The notes below the pieces were generated by a model. The model saw only the letters and a list, made by a program, of their open reading frames with translations. It was not told the origin of the DNA and made no database searches. 64,000 nt of DNA, from NCBI GenBank assembly GCA_052246725.1, contig JBQQCL010000019.1; one strand, written 5' to 3'. Positions 1 through 7,744 of the stretch are shown here, piece by piece. The DNA comes from Pseudalkalibacillus sp052246725 (GTDB lineage: Bacteria > Bacillota > Bacilli > Bacillales > Fictibacillaceae). Numbering within the stretch: the first letter of the stretch is position 1; the number at the start of each line of letters is the position of its first letter. Made by a program: the position numbers and the translations under genes.

Positions 1-168
1 CATCGAATCGATCGGTAATTCATTTTCGATTATTTCAGAGGGCGGCTTGATGCTCTCGATTTCTCCCCAAACTTTTTCGGTCAACAAAAAGGAACTGAGC
101 AGCAGGCTGATGATCACAATATATCCAACGAAAAGTTTCAATGTTACATCCTGTCCTTCTATAAGCAT
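1..168 (-). CDS. N-terminal part of an unidentified membrane-anchored protein (runs off the window)
   Basis: The minus strand is open from an ATG at 166-168 to the window edge. The first residues read MLIEGQDVTLKLF and are followed by one strongly hydrophobic segment (about residues 12-31) and then an acidic stretch, the pattern of a single-pass signal anchor with its body outside the membrane. An AAGGA ribosome binding site lies a few bases upstream of the ATG. It is divergent from prkA, with about 120 bp between the starts. Only about 56 residues are present, so the family cannot be named; a sensor or a sporulation membrane protein would both fit. Confidence 0.5.
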   Translation of the reverse strand, partial: MLIEGQDVTLKLFVGYIVIISLLLSSFLLTEKVWGEIESIKPPSEIIENELPIDSM

Positions 169-220
169 GTCTTTCCTTCATTTTACCATGTTTGAAAGTA
201 ATTGGTTTAAAAAGAACATC

Positions 221-249
221 GAATGATAAAGCAAGACGGGGCATACGAT
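221..249 (+). promoter_or_regulatory. candidate sigma-E promoter of prkA
   Basis: A -35-like GAATGAT (221-227) is followed after 14 bases by CATACGAT (242-249), close to the mother-cell sigma-E -10 consensus CATACAAT. The prkA start lies about 37 bp further on. B. subtilis prkA is reported to depend on sigma-E, which agrees. Found by eye only. Confidence 0.45.
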
Positions 250-286
250 GTATTACATGTACGATTATTCCTTGGAGGGGGTACTC

Positions 287-2182
287 ATGGATATTTTAGG
301 GAGACTACGGCAATACCGGGAAGAGGAAAAAAGATTGGTTTGGGAAGGTACCTTCGCTGAATATTTGGAAATCTTACGAGAGCGTCCTGAAGTTGCTCAA
401 TCTGCCCATTCTCGTGTTTATAATATGATTAAGAGCCACGGAATTGAAGAGGTGAATGGGAAGAAACGATTTAATTTCTTTTCCAACCAGATTTTCGGGC
501 TGGAGGATGCGGTTGAGCGATTAGTTGAGGAGTACTTTCACCCATCAGCAAAACGATTGGATGTCCGTAAACGTATTCTACTCTTGATGGGACCCGTAAG
601 TGGTGGTAAGTCTACGATTGTGACGATGTTGAAAAGAGGTTTGGAAGATTATTCGAGAACGGATGAAGGCGCTGTTTATGCCATTAAGGGGTGCCCGATG
701 CATGAAGACCCGCTGCATCTGATCCCGCAATCAATGCGCGAGGACTTTTTCAAACAGTATGGAATTCGGGTAGAAGGGTCGCTGTCGCCGTTGAATATGA
801 TGCGGCTTGAGCAGGAATATGACGGACGCATTGAAGACGTCATAATCGAGCGGATTTTCTTTAGCGAGGATAAGCGGACAGGTATCGGTACATTCAGCCC
901 TTCCGATCCGAAATCCCAGGATATCGCAGATTTGACTGGAAGCATCGACTTTTCCACGATTGCAGAGTTTGGTTCAGAGTCAGATCCTCGGGCTTACAGG
1001 TTTGATGGAGAGCTGAACAAAGCAAATCGTGGAATGATGGAGTTCCAGGAAATGTTGAAGTGTGATGAAAAATTCCTTTGGCATTTGTTATCGTTGACAC
1101 AGGAAGGGAATTTCAAGGCTGGAAGGTTCGCGCTCATTTCTGCTGATGAACTTATCGTGGCTCATACGAACGAAGCTGAATACAAGTCGTTCATATCAAA
1201 TAAGAAAAATGAGGCGTTGCATTCACGTATCATCGTCATGCCGATTCCGTACAATTTGAAAGTGACAGAAGAAGAGAAGATTTATGAAAAAATGATCAAT
1301 GACAGCGATATTGCCGACTTCCATATTGCGCCGCACGCTTTAAGAGTTGCAGCAATTTTCTCTGTTTTGACTCGTATGAAAGAATCCACTAAACAAGGCG
1401 TCGATTTTGTGAAAAAGATGCGGCTTTATGATGGTGAAAATGTAGAAGGGTTCAACCATGCTGATGTTGAAGAACTGAAAAAAGAGTTCCCAGATGAAGG
1501 GATGAGCGGGATCGATCCGCGGTATGTCATCAACCGGATTTCTTCTGCAATCATACGTAAAGATGTACCTGCTATCAGTCCGCTTGATGTACTCCGCTCG
1601 CTCAAGGATGGACTGAATCAGCACGCATCCATTTCCAAAGAAGATCGTGAAAAGTATATCAACTTTATTTCTGTCGCGCGTAAAGAGTATGATGATATCG
1701 CAAAGAAAGAAGTACAAAAAGCATTTGTGTATTCCTATGAAGAATCAGCGAAAACACTTATGGACAATTATCTTGATAATGTTGAAGCCTATTGTAATAA
1801 GAACAAGCTGCGTGATCCATTGACTGGTGATGAAATGAATCCAGATGAAAAACTGATGCGTTCGATTGAAGAACAGATTGGTATTTCTGAGAATGCGAAG
1901 AAAGCGTTCCGTGAAGAAATCTTAATCCGTATTTCGGCATATGCACGTAAAGGGAAGAAATTCGATTACAACTCACATGAGCGTCTCCGCGAAGCGATTC
2001 AGAAGAAACTGTTCGCTGATCTTAAAGATGTTGTGAAGATCACCACATCGACGAAAACACCGGATGAATCACAGCTGAAGAAAGTCAACGAAGTCATCGC
2101 GCGTTTAATCGATGAATATGGCTATAATTCGATCTCTGCAAACGATCTTCTACGATATGTCGGTAGCCTCCTTAACAGATAA
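287..2182 (+). CDS. prkA: PrkA family serine protein kinase / AAA+ sporulation protein
   Basis: 631 residues from the ATG at 287, which follows GGAGGGGG by five bases. An upstream in-frame ATG at 248 lacks such a site and would add 13 residues. The length equals that of B. subtilis PrkA as I recall it. An N-terminal AAA+ core carries the P-loop GPVSGGKST (residues 102-110); the C-terminal part is the kinase-like PrkA region. PrkA acts in the mother cell during sporulation and belongs to the conserved trio PrkA, YhbH/YeaH and SpoVR; whether it works mainly as a kinase or as a Lon-like ATPase/protease is debated. yhbH lies 2.3 kb downstream and spoVR 17 kb downstream, so the trio is dispersed here. 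A hairpin terminator follows. Confidence 0.95.
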   Translation: MDILGRLRQYREEEKRLVWEGTFAEYLEILRERPEVAQSAHSRVYNMIKSHGIEEVNGKKRFNFFSNQIFGLEDAVERLVEEYFHPSAKRLDVRKRILLLMGPVSGGKSTIVTMLKRGLEDYSRTDEGAVYAIKGCPMHEDPLHLIPQSMREDFFKQYGIRVEGSLSPLNMMRLEQEYDGRIEDVIIERIFFSEDKRTGIGTFSPSDPKSQDIADLTGSIDFSTIAEFGSESDPRAYRFDGELNKANRGMMEFQEMLKCDEKFLWHLLSLTQEGNFKAGRFALISADELIVAHTNEAEYKSFISNKKNEALHSRIIVMPIPYNLKVTEEEKIYEKMINDSDIADFHIAPHALRVAAIFSVLTRMKESTKQGVDFVKKMRLYDGENVEGFNHADVEELKKEFPDEGMSGIDPRYVINRISSAIIRKDVPAISPLDVLRSLKDGLNQHASISKEDREKYINFISVARKEYDDIAKKEVQKAFVYSYEESAKTLMDNYLDNVEAYCNKNKLRDPLTGDEMNPDEKLMRSIEEQIGISENAKKAFREEILIRISAYARKGKKFDYNSHERLREAIQKKLFADLKDVVKITTSTKTPDESQLKKVNEVIARLIDEYGYNSISANDLLRYVGSLLNR

Positions 2183-2207
2183 ACAAAGAAAGATTCAAAA
2201 AATGACG

Positions 2208-2237
2208 AAAGGCGTACCCCAGCGGCACGCCTTTTTC
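2208..2237 (+). terminator. terminator of prkA
   Basis: AAAGGCGT and ACGCCTTT form an 8-bp stem over a short C-rich loop, ending in a T run, 26 bp after the prkA stop codon. Confidence 0.75.
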
Positions 2238-2253
2238 AATTGCCTATTATTGA

Positions 2254-2410
2254 GGTGCCTGGCACCGAATGAAAACCCTTGAGGGAGAAAGGATCTGAAA
2301 TGGTGCCAGGCACCGAATGAAACTCCTTGTGGGAGAAGGGATCTGAAATGGTGCCAGGCACCGAATGAAACTCCTTGTGGGAGAAGGGGTCTGAAACGGT
2401 GCCAGGCACA
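2254..2410. repeat. 48-bp tandem repeat built on a GGTGCC(T/A)GGCACC palindrome
   Basis: The 13-base near-palindrome GGTGCCTGGCACC or GGTGCCAGGCACC starts at 2254, 2302, 2350 and 2398 (the last ends in A), exactly 48 bp apart. The 35-bp spacers are nearly identical and contain GAATGAAACTCCTTGTGGGA. Short reading frames cross the array in several phases, but none has a ribosome binding site. It sits between the prkA terminator and the signal peptidase promoter. Similar GGTGCCTGGCACC palindromes are common in Bacillus intergenic DNA and have no assigned role that I know of. Confidence 0.85.
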
Positions 2411-2478
2411 CTTCTTTGGCACACTTCCTTTGTATTTGTTGAATGATGTTGTTATACTGTTTACAAAAATTTAACACG

Positions 2479-2506
2479 TTGTGTACTTGCTATTAAATTG
2501 TATAAA
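2479..2506 (+). promoter_or_regulatory. candidate sigma-A promoter of the signal peptidase gene
   Basis: TTGTGT (2479-2484) and TATAAA (2501-2506) are separated by 16 bp and lie 45 bp before the start codon. Confidence 0.4.
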
Positions 2507-2550
2507 ATGGTAAATTGAATATAATAAGAAAAAAGGGTGTGTAAGCATAC

Positions 2551-3105
2551 ATGACCAAAACCAAGAACAGTTTTTGGGAATGGATCAAGGCGATTGGAAT
2601 TGCACTTCTGATTGCGTTTGTAGTTCGTCATTTTCTCTTTACGAACTATGTCGTATATGGTGAATCTATGATGCCTACCATTCAGGAAGGTAATCGTTTA
2701 ATCGTTAATAAAATCAACTATGACATCAAAAAGCCCCAGCGGTTTGACTTGATTGTATTCAAAGCGAATGAACAAGAGGATTATATTAAACGGATCATTG
2801 GTCTTCCAGGTGATAAGATCGAATACCGTGACGATAAACTGTACATTAACGATCAACCTGTGGAAGAAAAGTACTTAGAACGTTTCAGGAAAGATCTTCA
2901 GGAGGGCTCCCAGTTGACAGGAGACTTCACCTTGAAAGACATCACTGGTAAGGAGCGGGTGCCAGAGGGAACTGTCTTCGTGCTAGGTGACAACCGCCTT
3001 CATAGTATCGACAGCCGTCATATCGGATTCGTCCCGCTTGAAAATGTTGTCGGGGAAGTCAATCTAAGATATTGGCCTATGTCAGAATTCCAGGTCATCC
3101 ATTGA
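2551..3105 (+). CDS. lepB: type I signal peptidase (SipS/SipT type)
   Basis: 184 residues, the size of the small Gram-positive SipS/SipT enzymes. One N-terminal membrane anchor (about residues 13-31) is followed by the catalytic serine region GESMMPTI with Ser39, then DYIKRIIGLPGD with the general-base Lys80, and the later GDNR motif with SRHIGFVP. It removes signal peptides from secreted proteins on the outer face of the membrane. The ribosome binding site is a weak AAGGGTGTG. It is transcribed away from the 48-bp array and followed by a small hydrophilic gene. The secretion theme recurs at the other end of the window with CssRS and PrsA. Confidence 0.95.
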   Translation: MTKTKNSFWEWIKAIGIALLIAFVVRHFLFTNYVVYGESMMPTIQEGNRLIVNKINYDIKKPQRFDLIVFKANEQEDYIKRIIGLPGDKIEYRDDKLYINDQPVEEKYLERFRKDLQEGSQLTGDFTLKDITGKERVPEGTVFVLGDNRLHSIDSRHIGFVPLENVVGEVNLRYWPMSEFQVIH

Positions 3106-3157
3106 ATGTTTATAATATGAAGAATCTGGGTACCGTTAGTTCAAGAGGTGGTTACCG

Positions 3158-3331
3158 ATGACTAAAAAGAATAAAGAAGAAAAGACTCGCAACAGTGAAA
3201 TGGTAAGCAATGAAAAAGAACTGAAAGAACATAGCAAGGTCATGGAACATCTTTCTTCCAATGAAGATGTGAAGAAAAGCGGTAAGGTACCTGATCCAGA
3301 GCAGCATAAGACTGAAGAAGACGATAAATAA
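3158..3331 (+). CDS. small hydrophilic protein of unknown function (57 aa)
   Basis: The ATG follows AGAGGTGG with six-base spacing. The product starts MTKKNKEEKTRNSEM and ends HKTEEDDK; it is very rich in Lys, Glu and Asp and has no hydrophobic segment or cysteine. It lies 52 bp after the signal peptidase gene with a strong terminator just behind it, so it may be the last gene of that transcript. I do not recognise the family. Its composition resembles small spore-associated or intrinsically disordered Bacillus proteins, but this is only a resemblance. Confidence 0.7.
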   Translation: MTKKNKEEKTRNSEMVSNEKELKEHSKVMEHLSSNEDVKKSGKVPDPEQHKTEEDDK

Positions 3332-3342
3332 TTAGTTTCAAT

Positions 3343-3375
3343 AAAGGATTAGCCCTATAAGGGTTGATCCTTTTT
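3343..3375 (+). terminator. terminator after the 57-aa gene
   Basis: AAAGGATTAGCCC and AGGGTTGATCCTTT pair around a short loop and are followed by TTTTTG. Confidence 0.8.
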
Positions 3376-3482
3376 GTATGGCATCTTAGTTCCCTGAAAC
3401 AAAATACAGCCTAATCCGTAAGTACAGAAAAGGGATATAATGGAAGTGGTGTCAGGCTGTGTTTTTATTTCTCGGAGGCGTC

Positions 3483-3920
3483 ATGTTACTGTTAATCGTC
3501 ATATTCATTTTGCTTTGCTTATTTGCTCCGCATTCTGAAATGATGCATTCTTTTAAAACGACACGCAGTTTTGTTATAACTATGCTTGTTATGTTGGCAG
3601 TTTGTCTATATTTTGTTGGTGCTCATTTCAATGGTCTTCATGAAGGGGAATGGCGTATCAGTTGGCTTCACAAAGCAACAATAAATGAAACACCTGTTAT
3701 ATATGCTGGGTCAAAATCTGTGGTCGGTCTGGTTTTAGAGGAAAAACCAAAAGAGGGTGTAGCTTTTGAAAGTGAAATCATCACCTGGAAATCATACAAC
3801 GAGCTGATGATCGAAATAACGAAAAAATGGGGTGGAGTTGACCCGATAGTACTGAAATTGACCAGAGACACTAGTGATACTGTACCGTTCAGTTATCCAC
3901 TCAAAATGAATTTTTCCTAA
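3483..3920 (+). CDS. uncharacterised membrane protein (145 aa)
   Basis: The ATG at 3483 sits just after CGGAGGCGTC and is preferred over an in-frame GTG at 3459 that lacks a site. Two hydrophobic segments (about residues 1-16 and 29-47) leave a C-terminal domain of about 95 residues, probably outside the cell, with mixed beta-type sequence and no cysteines. I recognise no family motif. It has its own space between a terminator and the family A repeat cluster, so it is probably monocistronic. Confidence 0.6.
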   Translation: MLLLIVIFILLCLFAPHSEMMHSFKTTRSFVITMLVMLAVCLYFVGAHFNGLHEGEWRISWLHKATINETPVIYAGSKSVVGLVLEEKPKEGVAFESEIITWKSYNELMIEITKKWGGVDPIVLKLTRDTSDTVPFSYPLKMNFS

Positions 3921-4021
3921 GGATGGTATATGGAAAATGAAAGTAAAAACTGGAAAGAAAAGCATGCAAGACATCATTATTGAAGTAGAATGACAATCGC
4001 CTTTGTCCGGTCGTTTTTTAC

Positions 4022-4108
4022 ATTTAAAGAAAATATAAATACTTTCTTCAATATAAGGGCAACTAAGGCTAGCCTACGCTAAAACTTTGCTGTGCCTAGT
4101 TTTCTTTA
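4022..4108 (+). repeat. family A palindromic repeat, copy A1
   Basis: Begins TTTAAAGAAA and ends GTTTTCTTTA, with an internal AATATAAATACTTTC hairpin and the family word AAGGGCAACTAAGGCT. The right-hand hairpin is decayed in this copy. It forms a direct pair with A2 at 4389, bracketing a dead gene. Confidence 0.85.
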
Positions 4109-4143
4109 GGTTGGGGCATTCGTTTCAAGATAAGGTTCGCTTT

Positions 4144-4379
4144 TTAACGAAATTCATAACACTCGATCAAGGCTTGAGGTTCGTCTTCGGAAAAGGAGTT
4201 AATTTCGCAAAAAGCAATAACCGTCCCTTTATGTAATAGGAGTTTTGTCCCGATTTGATTTCCTTTCCTGGCATAAGGTGCGGAACTTCATAGACAAGCA
4301 TCTTTTTGTTTGAATTTATTAGCAATTCTGAACATTTACTGCATAGGATAGAGTAATCCCCGAAAGTATAAACGTGCTT
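4144..4379 (-). pseudogene. broken gene for a small CxxC protein, trapped between two family A repeats
   Basis: Reading the minus strand from 4379, one frame gives KHVYTFGDYSILCSKCSELL and continues through MLVYEVPHLMPGKEIK. The protein-like sequence then moves to the next frame near 4215-4230 and goes on as GTVIAFCEINSFSEDEPQ up to ECYEFR and a TAA at 4144-4146. The joined product is about 78 residues with a CSKC pair. No start codon remains (AAG stands where one is expected) and there is one frameshift. Family A copies flank it at 35 bp and 9 bp. I cannot name the family. Confidence 0.5.
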
Positions 4380-4388
4380 TTATTTTAC

Positions 4389-4478
4389 ATTTAAAGAAAG
4401 TATAAATACTTTCTTCAATATAAGGGCAACTAAGGCTCAGCCAGGCGCTAAGGCTTGGCAAAGCCCAAGTTTTCTTTA
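4389..4478 (+). repeat. family A palindromic repeat, copy A2
   Basis: A full-length 90-bp copy: TTTAAAGAAAGTATAAATAC at the left, AAGGGCAACTAAGGCTCA in the middle, a CTTGG/CCAAG hairpin and terminal TTTTCTTTA. Only 28 bp separate it from the yhbH start, so the yhbH transcript probably begins in or before it. Confidence 0.9.
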
Positions 4479-4506
4479 AGGGGAAATCAAATAAGGAGGG
4501 GAATAA

Positions 4507-5676
4507 ATGACCGTCAATAAAAAAGGCAATTTCGTCGTGTCACAGGAGAACTGGTCCCTCCACCGAAAAGGTTATCAAGACCAACAACGTCACATGGAAA
4601 AAGTTCAAGATGCATTAAAGAACAATCTACCGGACTTGATCAGTGAGGAAAGCATCATTTTATCCAATGGTCACGATGTCATTAAAATTCCGATCCGTTC
4701 CCTGGATGAATATAAAATCCGTTACAATTATGATAAATCAAAGCATGTCGGGCAGGGAGACGGAGAAAGCCAGGTCGGTGATGTCATTGCTCGTGATGGA
4801 AAGCCCAGTGGTAATAAAGGTGCAGGCAAAGGAAAAGGTGCTGGTGACCAGGCAGGTAAAGATTATTATGAAGCAGAAGTATCCCTTTTAGAACTTGAAG
4901 AGCTGTTGTTCAAAGAACTTGAACTTCCAAATCTGCAGCAGAAGGAACAGGAAAATATCGTACTTGAGAAGATCGAATTCAATGATATCCGAAAGACAGG
5001 ATTGATGGGGAATATCGACAAGAAGAAAACGATCCTTACAGCTTATAAACGTAACGCGTTAAAAGGCGACCCGTCGATCATTCCTATTTTTCCAGAAGAC
5101 CTTCGTTTCAAAACTTGGAATGAAAAAGAAAAACCAGAATCGAAAGCAGTCGTACTTGCGATGATGGATACGTCAGGTTCCATGGGAATTTGGGAAAAAT
5201 ATATGGCAAGAAGCTTTTTCTTCTGGATGACACGTTTTCTCCGCTCTAAATATGAATCAGTTGAAATTGAATTCATCGCACATCATACTGAAGCGAAAGT
5301 TGTGACTGAAGAAGACTTCTTCTCTAAAGGTGAAAGCGGCGGTACGATTTGTTCATCTGCTTATAGAAAAGCGCTTGAACTGATCGATGGCAAGTATTCT
5401 CCGAGCCGTTATAACATCTATCCTTTCCACTTCTCAGATGGTGACAACCTTACAAGTGATAACGCGCGCTGTATAAAACTGGTTCAACAGATCATGGAAG
5501 TATCGAATATGTTCGGATATGGTGAAGTGAATCCTTACAACCGTCATTCGACTTTGATGAGTGTTTATAAAAATATCAAAGACCCTAAATTCAATTACTA
5601 CATTTTAAAAGAAAAACGAGATGTATATCATTCGATGAAAAGCTTTTTCAATAAAGGCGAACAGAATTTGGCTTAA
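4507..5676 (+). CDS. yhbH: YhbH/YeaH family sporulation protein (DUF444, VWA-like)
   Basis: 389 residues, the usual size. The ATG follows AAGGAGGGG. Residues 100-119 are a Gly/Lys-rich linker; the C-terminal half is a von Willebrand A-like domain with the metal-site motif DTSGSMG (221-227). YhbH is the regular genomic partner of PrkA and SpoVR and in B. subtilis is needed for normal sporulation; the biochemical role is unknown. Here prkA and yhbH are separated by three genes and the family A repeats, so co-transcription is unlikely. A strong terminator follows. Confidence 0.93.
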   Translation: MTVNKKGNFVVSQENWSLHRKGYQDQQRHMEKVQDALKNNLPDLISEESIILSNGHDVIKIPIRSLDEYKIRYNYDKSKHVGQGDGESQVGDVIARDGKPSGNKGAGKGKGAGDQAGKDYYEAEVSLLELEELLFKELELPNLQQKEQENIVLEKIEFNDIRKTGLMGNIDKKKTILTAYKRNALKGDPSIIPIFPEDLRFKTWNEKEKPESKAVVLAMMDTSGSMGIWEKYMARSFFFWMTRFLRSKYESVEIEFIAHHTEAKVVTEEDFFSKGESGGTICSSAYRKALELIDGKYSPSRYNIYPFHFSDGDNLTSDNARCIKLVQQIMEVSNMFGYGEVNPYNRHSTLMSVYKNIKDPKFNYYILKEKRDVYHSMKSFFNKGEQNLA

Positions 5677-5685
5677 GCCAGCTGA

Positions 5686-5718
5686 CCCTTCATCAACGAT
5701 AATCGATGAAGGGATTTT
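5686..5718 (+). terminator. terminator of yhbH
   Basis: CCCTTCATC and GATGAAGGG form a 9-bp perfect stem followed by ATTTTT. Confidence 0.85.
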
Positions 5719-5867
5719 TATGGAAGTTTACATACTTTCTGCGGGCAATCTCATATCAATAGTGAGTCAGCAATAAACTTTTTCGGAAACAGCCTTATGG
5801 TAAAATAATCTCCCCTTTCCTACATAAACTAAGACCAAAATCTAAGGGGAGGTTCTTCAAAAATCGA

Positions 5868-6707
5868 ATGAGACTAATTATTGTAATTGTGATGCTTATA
5901 TTCATCTTTCCCCAACCGGCCGAAGCTTTGTGGAAGACGAGTCTCGAAATGCATGTGATTGATGTGGGACAAGCTGACAGCATTTATATCGAATTGTCCA
6001 ATGGGAAGAATATCTTGATCGATTCTGGTGATGAACATGATGGTCCTAAGGTGGTTTCTTATCTTCAGAAACGTGGCGTTGAAGAAATTGATTATTTGAT
6101 CGCAAGCCATCCGCACCATGATCATATCGGAAGTATGGATGCCATCTTTGAATCCTTCGAAATTGAGTCGATCTATATGCCATCAGTGAAATACCATACG
6201 ACATATTATAAACGGTTGAAGAGATTGATCGAGGAATCTGGAATCGAACCGATCGAAGCAAAAGCGGGGGTTAAGAAGAAACTAGCGCGAAATATCAAGA
6301 TGGAGTTTGTAGCTCCGTCAAAGAAAAAGTATAAATCACTTAATGATCATTCTGCAGTGTTGAAAATCGACCATGGCAAAAAATCAATTTTACTTATGGC
6401 TGATGCAGGTATGGCTTCGGAAAACGAATTGTTAAAAAAACTGGATGATGAAAAGATCGACGTGTTGAAGGTCTCACACCACGGGGCAAACACGGGGACA
6501 AGTAATGGGCTGTTGAAAAAAACAGACCCAGAATATGCTGTTATCTCGGTCGGACGTAAAAATAAGTATGGGTATCCTTCAAAGGAAGTTTTGAAGCGAT
6601 TGAACACCCACAATGTACAGGTGTTCAGAACTGACAAGCTGGGAACGATCATTATGAAAAGCGATGGAAAGTCCGTACGGTTCTTTACCGAATTTCATCA
6701 ATCATGA
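5868..6707 (+). CDS. secreted metallo-beta-lactamase-fold hydrolase, ComEC C-terminal type
   Basis: 279 residues. A signal peptide of about 20 residues ends PAEA. The mature part has the ComEC-type opening VIDVGQADSI, the metal-binding motif HPHHDH (residues 81-86), a later LLMADAG and the SHHGANTG motif. Such stand-alone proteins match the nuclease-like domain of the DNA-uptake channel ComEC, without its membrane part; the substrate is unknown. The ribosome binding site AAGGGGAGG lies about 15 bases before the ATG, longer than usual. The last 10 bp overlap the convergent comFB gene, a notable pairing since both families are tied to competence, though this may be chance. Confidence 0.85.
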   Translation: MRLIIVIVMLIFIFPQPAEALWKTSLEMHVIDVGQADSIYIELSNGKNILIDSGDEHDGPKVVSYLQKRGVEEIDYLIASHPHHDHIGSMDAIFESFEIESIYMPSVKYHTTYYKRLKRLIEESGIEPIEAKAGVKKKLARNIKMEFVAPSKKKYKSLNDHSAVLKIDHGKKSILLMADAGMASENELLKKLDDEKIDVLKVSHHGANTGTSNGLLKKTDPEYAVISVGRKNKYGYPSKEVLKRLNTHNVQVFRTDKLGTIIMKSDGKSVRFFTEFHQS

Positions 6708-6976
6708 TTCGGATTCTTTCGTACTACGTGGATCGCGCTGATGATATGTTTATTGAGCATCGTACGCATGAAAGGTTTATTGAAAAGCTGATAGATGATT
6801 TCACGGTTATCTGGTGAAGTCACATACCTTGGCGGGATACTGTTCAGACTCAAGGCAATGATGTCTATAGTACATTTATTACACCGGCAAATGGTTTGAT
6901 AATCAGGACTGTTCAATAATACTGTGACGACGGTCGGGACGATTTCTTCTAAAACATTGTAATATTCTTTTGCCAT
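6698..6976 (-). CDS. comFB: ComFB family protein
   Basis: 92 residues starting at an ATG preceded by GAGGTGG. The conserved block CRCNKCTIDIIALSLN (from residue 30), followed by PPRYVTS, is the ComFB signature. In B. subtilis comFB lies in the comF operon; here it is alone and far from comFA/comFC. ComFB proteins have recently been described as cyclic dinucleotide receptors in cyanobacteria and other bacteria, so a regulatory role is possible. Its 3' end overlaps the convergent hydrolase gene by 10 bp. Confidence 0.85.
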   Translation of the reverse strand: MAKEYYNVLEEIVPTVVTVLLNSPDYQTICRCNKCTIDIIALSLNSIPPRYVTSPDNREIIYQLFNKPFMRTMLNKHIISAIHVVRKNPNHD

Positions 6977-7123
6977 TGTTCCACCTCATGATGTAAAATA
7001 TGGATCCTTTATTAGTGTAGATGAATTACCAACAAAATGAAATGCCCAATTCGTTGTAAATAAAGGCAAAATAATCTTCTTTTTCGTCGGCTAAACTAAG
7101 GATGAAAGGAGGATATGCTTACA

Positions 7124-7564
7124 ATGAATAACAATCAACTTCGTTCACTTATGTCCAATAACATCGCTTCTGTCACTCCACAGCAATCGCTTAAAGAGGC
7201 AGCAGCTTTAATGAGTCAGTATAATGTAGGTGCATTGCCGGTCGTCGAGAATGGTCAACTCCGAGGGATCATCACAGACCGTGACATCACATTACGTTCA
7301 ACTGCTCAAGGCTTGGATGGAAATACACAAGTATCTCAATGTATGTCCAACAACATCGTTTCGGGGAATCCGAATATGACTCCCCAAGAGGCTGCTCAAT
7401 TGATGTCCACGAACCAGATCCGTCGTCTTCCTGTGGTTGAAAACAACCAGGTCGTAGGTATGGTTTCACTTGGTGACCTTGCTACGAAAGACCAGGATCC
7501 TAATGATGCCGGGCAAGCTCTATCAAGCATTTCTACTCCTTCAAACCCAAACGCACCTCAATAA
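7124..7564 (+). CDS. yhcV: CBS-domain pair protein YhcV
   Basis: 146 residues from the ATG at 7124, 11 bases after AAAGGAGG; the in-frame ATG at 7115 is only two bases from that site and so less likely. Two tandem CBS motifs cover almost the whole protein: VGALPVVENGQ then GIITDRDI, and IRRLPVVENNQ then GMVSLGDLA. CBS pairs bind adenine nucleotides and act as sensors. In B. subtilis yhcV lies beside yhcW and yhcX, as here, but here the 53-bp tandem array sits between yhcV and yhcW. A terminator follows directly. Confidence 0.9.
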   Translation: MNNNQLRSLMSNNIASVTPQQSLKEAAALMSQYNVGALPVVENGQLRGIITDRDITLRSTAQGLDGNTQVSQCMSNNIVSGNPNMTPQEAAQLMSTNQIRRLPVVENNQVVGMVSLGDLATKDQDPNDAGQALSSISTPSNPNAPQ

Positions 7565-7571
7565 CGAGAAA

Positions 7572-7603
7572 CAAGCATCCAACTACGGGTGCTTGTTTTG
7601 TTT
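7572..7603 (+). terminator. terminator of yhcV
   Basis: CAAGCATCC and GGGTGCTTG pair across AACTAC and are followed by TTTTGTTT. Confidence 0.75.
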
Positions 7604-7744
7604 CCACGCATTTTCGTAGTAGAAAATTTGAGGTTCAAGTATAAGTGCATCTAAATCTCTGACATCCGTTATCACTTCCCATTCGACAAGATATCTTTTC
7701 ACTTGTTATGATCACTTTTCAGCAGGTGGGTTGGGCAATTGTTC

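Noticed and set aside
35..244. 69-codon minus-strand frame opposite the prkA upstream region
   Set aside because: Another frame from 168 has a membrane anchor and a proper ribosome binding site and fits better; both cannot be real.
2195..2477. Minus-strand frames of 62-76 codons with internally repeated peptides
   Set aside because: They arise in all three phases from the 48-bp array, which is divisible by three and so stays open; no start signals.
3937..3993. 18-codon ORF MKVKTGKKSMQDIIIEVE
   Set aside because: AAGGATGG lies upstream, but it is too short for support without conservation.
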